From Alloyangia mangrovi (GTDB lineage Bacteria > Pseudomonadota > Alphaproteobacteria > Rhodobacterales > Rhodobacteraceae): a DNA stretch of 64,000 nucleotides. Below are positions 62,605-64,000 of this stretch, in pieces (positions within the stretch are counted from its first letter, which is position 1; every line of letters starts with the position of its first letter). A program made the position numbers and the translations under genes. The stretch is from assembly GCF_002300555.2 (NCBI RefSeq), contig NZ_NTHN02000018.1, positions 1 to 64,000 of the forward strand, written 5' to 3'. The notes under the pieces were generated by a model. It saw only the letters and a program-made list of their open reading frames with translations. It searched no databases and was not told the origin of the DNA.

Positions 62605-63237
62605 ATGGCTAGTTTGATTGATCTGACGGCGTTCGCGCCTCAGGCCCGGCGTTTTCTGACCGAACTCGAGGCAAACAATGATCGCGCGTGGTTCAGCGCC
62701 AACAAGCAGCGCTACGACAGCGAGGTCAAGCGCCCGGCGGAACTGATGATCGCACAGCTCACCCCCGAGCTCGAGATCCTGAGCGGAGATCTGCCGAGGC
62801 CGAAACTGTTTCGTCCGCAACGCGACGTGCGCTACAGCGACGACAAGCAACCCTTTCACACCCATCTTCACGCGCTCTGGTCCCTGCCGGACGGGCGGGC
62901 CTGGTATTTCGCGTTGTCGAAGGATTACGCCACTGCGGGCGCCGGCATCCTCGGTTTCGATGGCCGGCGGATGCTGGCCTGGCAGGCGGCGTTGATGGGG
63001 CCGGAGGGCGACGAGCTGGAGCGGATCATCGCGCGCAGTGGGGCGCGGATCGATCCGGCGCCCAGCCCGGATACCGAGGTGCCGCCGGGGCCGCGCGCCG
63101 AGCTGATGCGCCGTCCGGGCTGCGTGCTCTGGCTGGATGGCCTCTACGACGAGCTGGCGCCCGACCCGGTGGCGACGCTTCTGAGCTGCTACACGCAGTT
63201 GCAGCCGCTGCAGGACTGGCTCGGCAAACGCCTCTGA
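62605..63237 (+). CDS. DUF2461 (TIGR02453) family protein
   Basis: 210 residues of a widespread family of unknown function. FLTELEANNDRAWFSANKQRYD is the signature N-terminus, RPQRDVRYSDDKQPFHTHLHAL (split) the central motif, and GILGFDGRRMLAWQAAL a later block. The start at 62605 is separated from GGGAAG by a run of eight T. It is divergent from DUF1007-NicO and convergent with ppk2 (9-nt gap). Confidence 0.9.
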   Translation: MASLIDLTAFAPQARRFLTELEANNDRAWFSANKQRYDSEVKRPAELMIAQLTPELEILSGDLPRPKLFRPQRDVRYSDDKQPFHTHLHALWSLPDGRAWYFALSKDYATAGAGILGFDGRRMLAWQAALMGPEGDELERIIARSGARIDPAPSPDTEVPPGPRAELMRRPGCVLWLDGLYDELAPDPVATLLSCYTQLQPLQDWLGKRL

Positions 63238-63246
63238 GAGCGCCGC

Positions 63247-64000
63247 TCAGGCGCTGCTGTTCGGCCCGGGTGTGGCGCCGAGGATGTGTTCGGAGCGGTG
63301 AATGACATGCCCCGCGCCGCCGACGATGAGCGGATCGGGCAGTGTGGCGATGCGATGGTCCTTGCCGGGGTAGTCCAGCGTCGACAGGAAATGCCGCATG
63401 CAGTCCAGCCGGGCGCGTTTCTTGTCGTCGGATTTGACCACGGTCCAGGGCGCGTCGGCGGTGTCGGTATAGAAGAACATCGCCTCCTTCGCCTCGGTGT
63501 ACTCGTCCCACTTGTCGAGGCTGGCCTTGTCGATGGGCGAGAGCTTCCACTGTTTTAGCGGGTCGGTCTCGCGGCTCTTGAAGCGGACCCGCTGTTCGTC
63601 GCGGGTGACCGAGAACCAGTACTTGTAGAGCCGGATCCCCGAGCGCACGAGCATCCGCTCCAGCTCGGGCGTCTGGCGCATGAACTCGAGGTACTCATTG
63701 GGCTCGCAGAAGCCCATGACCCGCTCGACCCCGGCGCGGTTGTACCACGAGCGGTCATAGAGCACGATCTCGCCGGCGGTGGGCAGATGCTCGACATAAC
63801 GCTGGAAATACCATTGCCCGCGCTCCTGCTCGCTGGGCTTGTTGAGCGCCACGACGCGGGCATGGCGGGGGTTGAGATGCTCGGTGAAGCGCTTGATCGT
63901 GCCGCCCTTGCCGGCGGCGTCGCGGCCCTCGAACAGCAGCACGAACTTCTGCCCGGTCTCTAGTGCCCAGAGCTGCACCTTCAGCAGCTCGGCCTGCAGC
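63247..64000 (-). CDS. ppk2: polyphosphate kinase 2, 5' end outside the window
   Basis: The last about 250 residues of a class I PPK2, which uses polyphosphate to phosphorylate nucleoside diphosphates (or the reverse). LLFEGRDAAGKGGTIKRF is Walker A, LYDRSWYNRAGVERVMGFC is Walker B with the Arg-rich lid, and YKYWFSVTRDEQRVRFKSR follows. The frame stays open to the window end with LQAELLKVQLWALETG, so the true start lies beyond 64000. Rhodobacterales often carry several PPK2 paralogues. Nucleotide preference cannot be read from this part. Confidence 0.95.
   Translation of the reverse strand, partial: LQAELLKVQLWALETGQKFVLLFEGRDAAGKGGTIKRFTEHLNPRHARVVALNKPSEQERGQWYFQRYVEHLPTAGEIVLYDRSWYNRAGVERVMGFCEPNEYLEFMRQTPELERMLVRSGIRLYKYWFSVTRDEQRVRFKSRETDPLKQWKLSPIDKASLDKWDEYTEAKEAMFFYTDTADAPWTVVKSDDKKRARLDCMRHFLSTLDYPGKDHRIATLPDPLIVGGAGHVIHRSEHILGATPGPNSSA

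Overview
The window is a GC-rich stretch (third codon positions mostly G or C) of a bacterial chromosome with almost wall-to-wall housekeeping genes. Gene content and order point to an alphaproteobacterium of the Rhodobacterales, probably a roseobacter such as the Salipiger/Alloyangia group (the genus is inference only). Supporting signs are the pairs lysC-ptsP, rluD-rpoH, secG-pyrG and ribB-ribH-nusB, a tRNA-His without G-1, perfect GTTC-N7-GTTC SOS boxes, a PhaR regulator, and DUF6324, DUF6476, DUF1178 and MmcB family genes. I see no insertion sequence, phage, CRISPR array, integrase or toxin-antitoxin pair.

Layout. 0-11 kb: a partial or broken small gene at the edge, a UvrD/PcrA helicase behind an SOS box, pyruvate carboxylase, a free-standing RecD-like helicase, a MaoC-like hydratase, a PaaI thioesterase, a flavin reductase, a GNAT and an EcsC protein. 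11-19 kb: ptsP and lysC, an SDR-DUF1178 pair, NUDIX, waaA and tRNA-Tyr. 19-26 kb: a frameshifted rlmB, the riboflavin/nusB operon, a two-gene envelope-type operon (ClpP-fold periplasmic protein plus a coiled-coil membrane protein) and SOS-controlled mmcB. 26-32 kb: tRNA-His, DUF6476 and rluD with overlapping divergent starts, rpoH, an oxidoreductase, phaR behind TGC palindromes, and a DMT exporter. 32-42 kb: a DegT-type aminotransferase, then a gamma-glutamylation style amine catabolic cluster (PuuB-like oxidase, two glutamine-synthetase homologues, a class I amidotransferase) beside a four-gene polar amino acid ABC importer. 42-49.5 kb: two tandem TerB-like genes, rlmJ, an acyltransferase, pyrG, secG, a DMT transporter and thiN. 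49.5-64 kb: a long acidic protein gene broken by frameshifts, an S49 peptidase, a cation antiporter, a pteridine-reductase-like SDR, uvrC, argC, ychF, a MATE exporter, a DUF1007-NicO metal export pair, DUF2461 and a ppk2 running off the edge.

Cross-cutting observations. (1) A dispersed element, GGGGGC-N3-GCCCCC followed by CCCCCGGGATATTT, a short spacer and CCTAGAAGAA, occurs seven times, always just 3' of a gene and always in the sense orientation of that gene. (2) Three loci (rlmB, the acidic protein, the uvrC 3' end) carry single-base indel signatures in GC runs, so base accuracy should be checked before calling them pseudogenes. (3) Several regulatory sites can be read directly: two SOS boxes, PhaR-like palindromes, a heat-shock-like promoter in front of rpoH, and many intrinsic terminators. 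I do not see a clearly new multi-gene system. The best candidates for new biology are the dispersed 3'-end element and the unexplained intergenic spacer at 22.9-23.2 kb.
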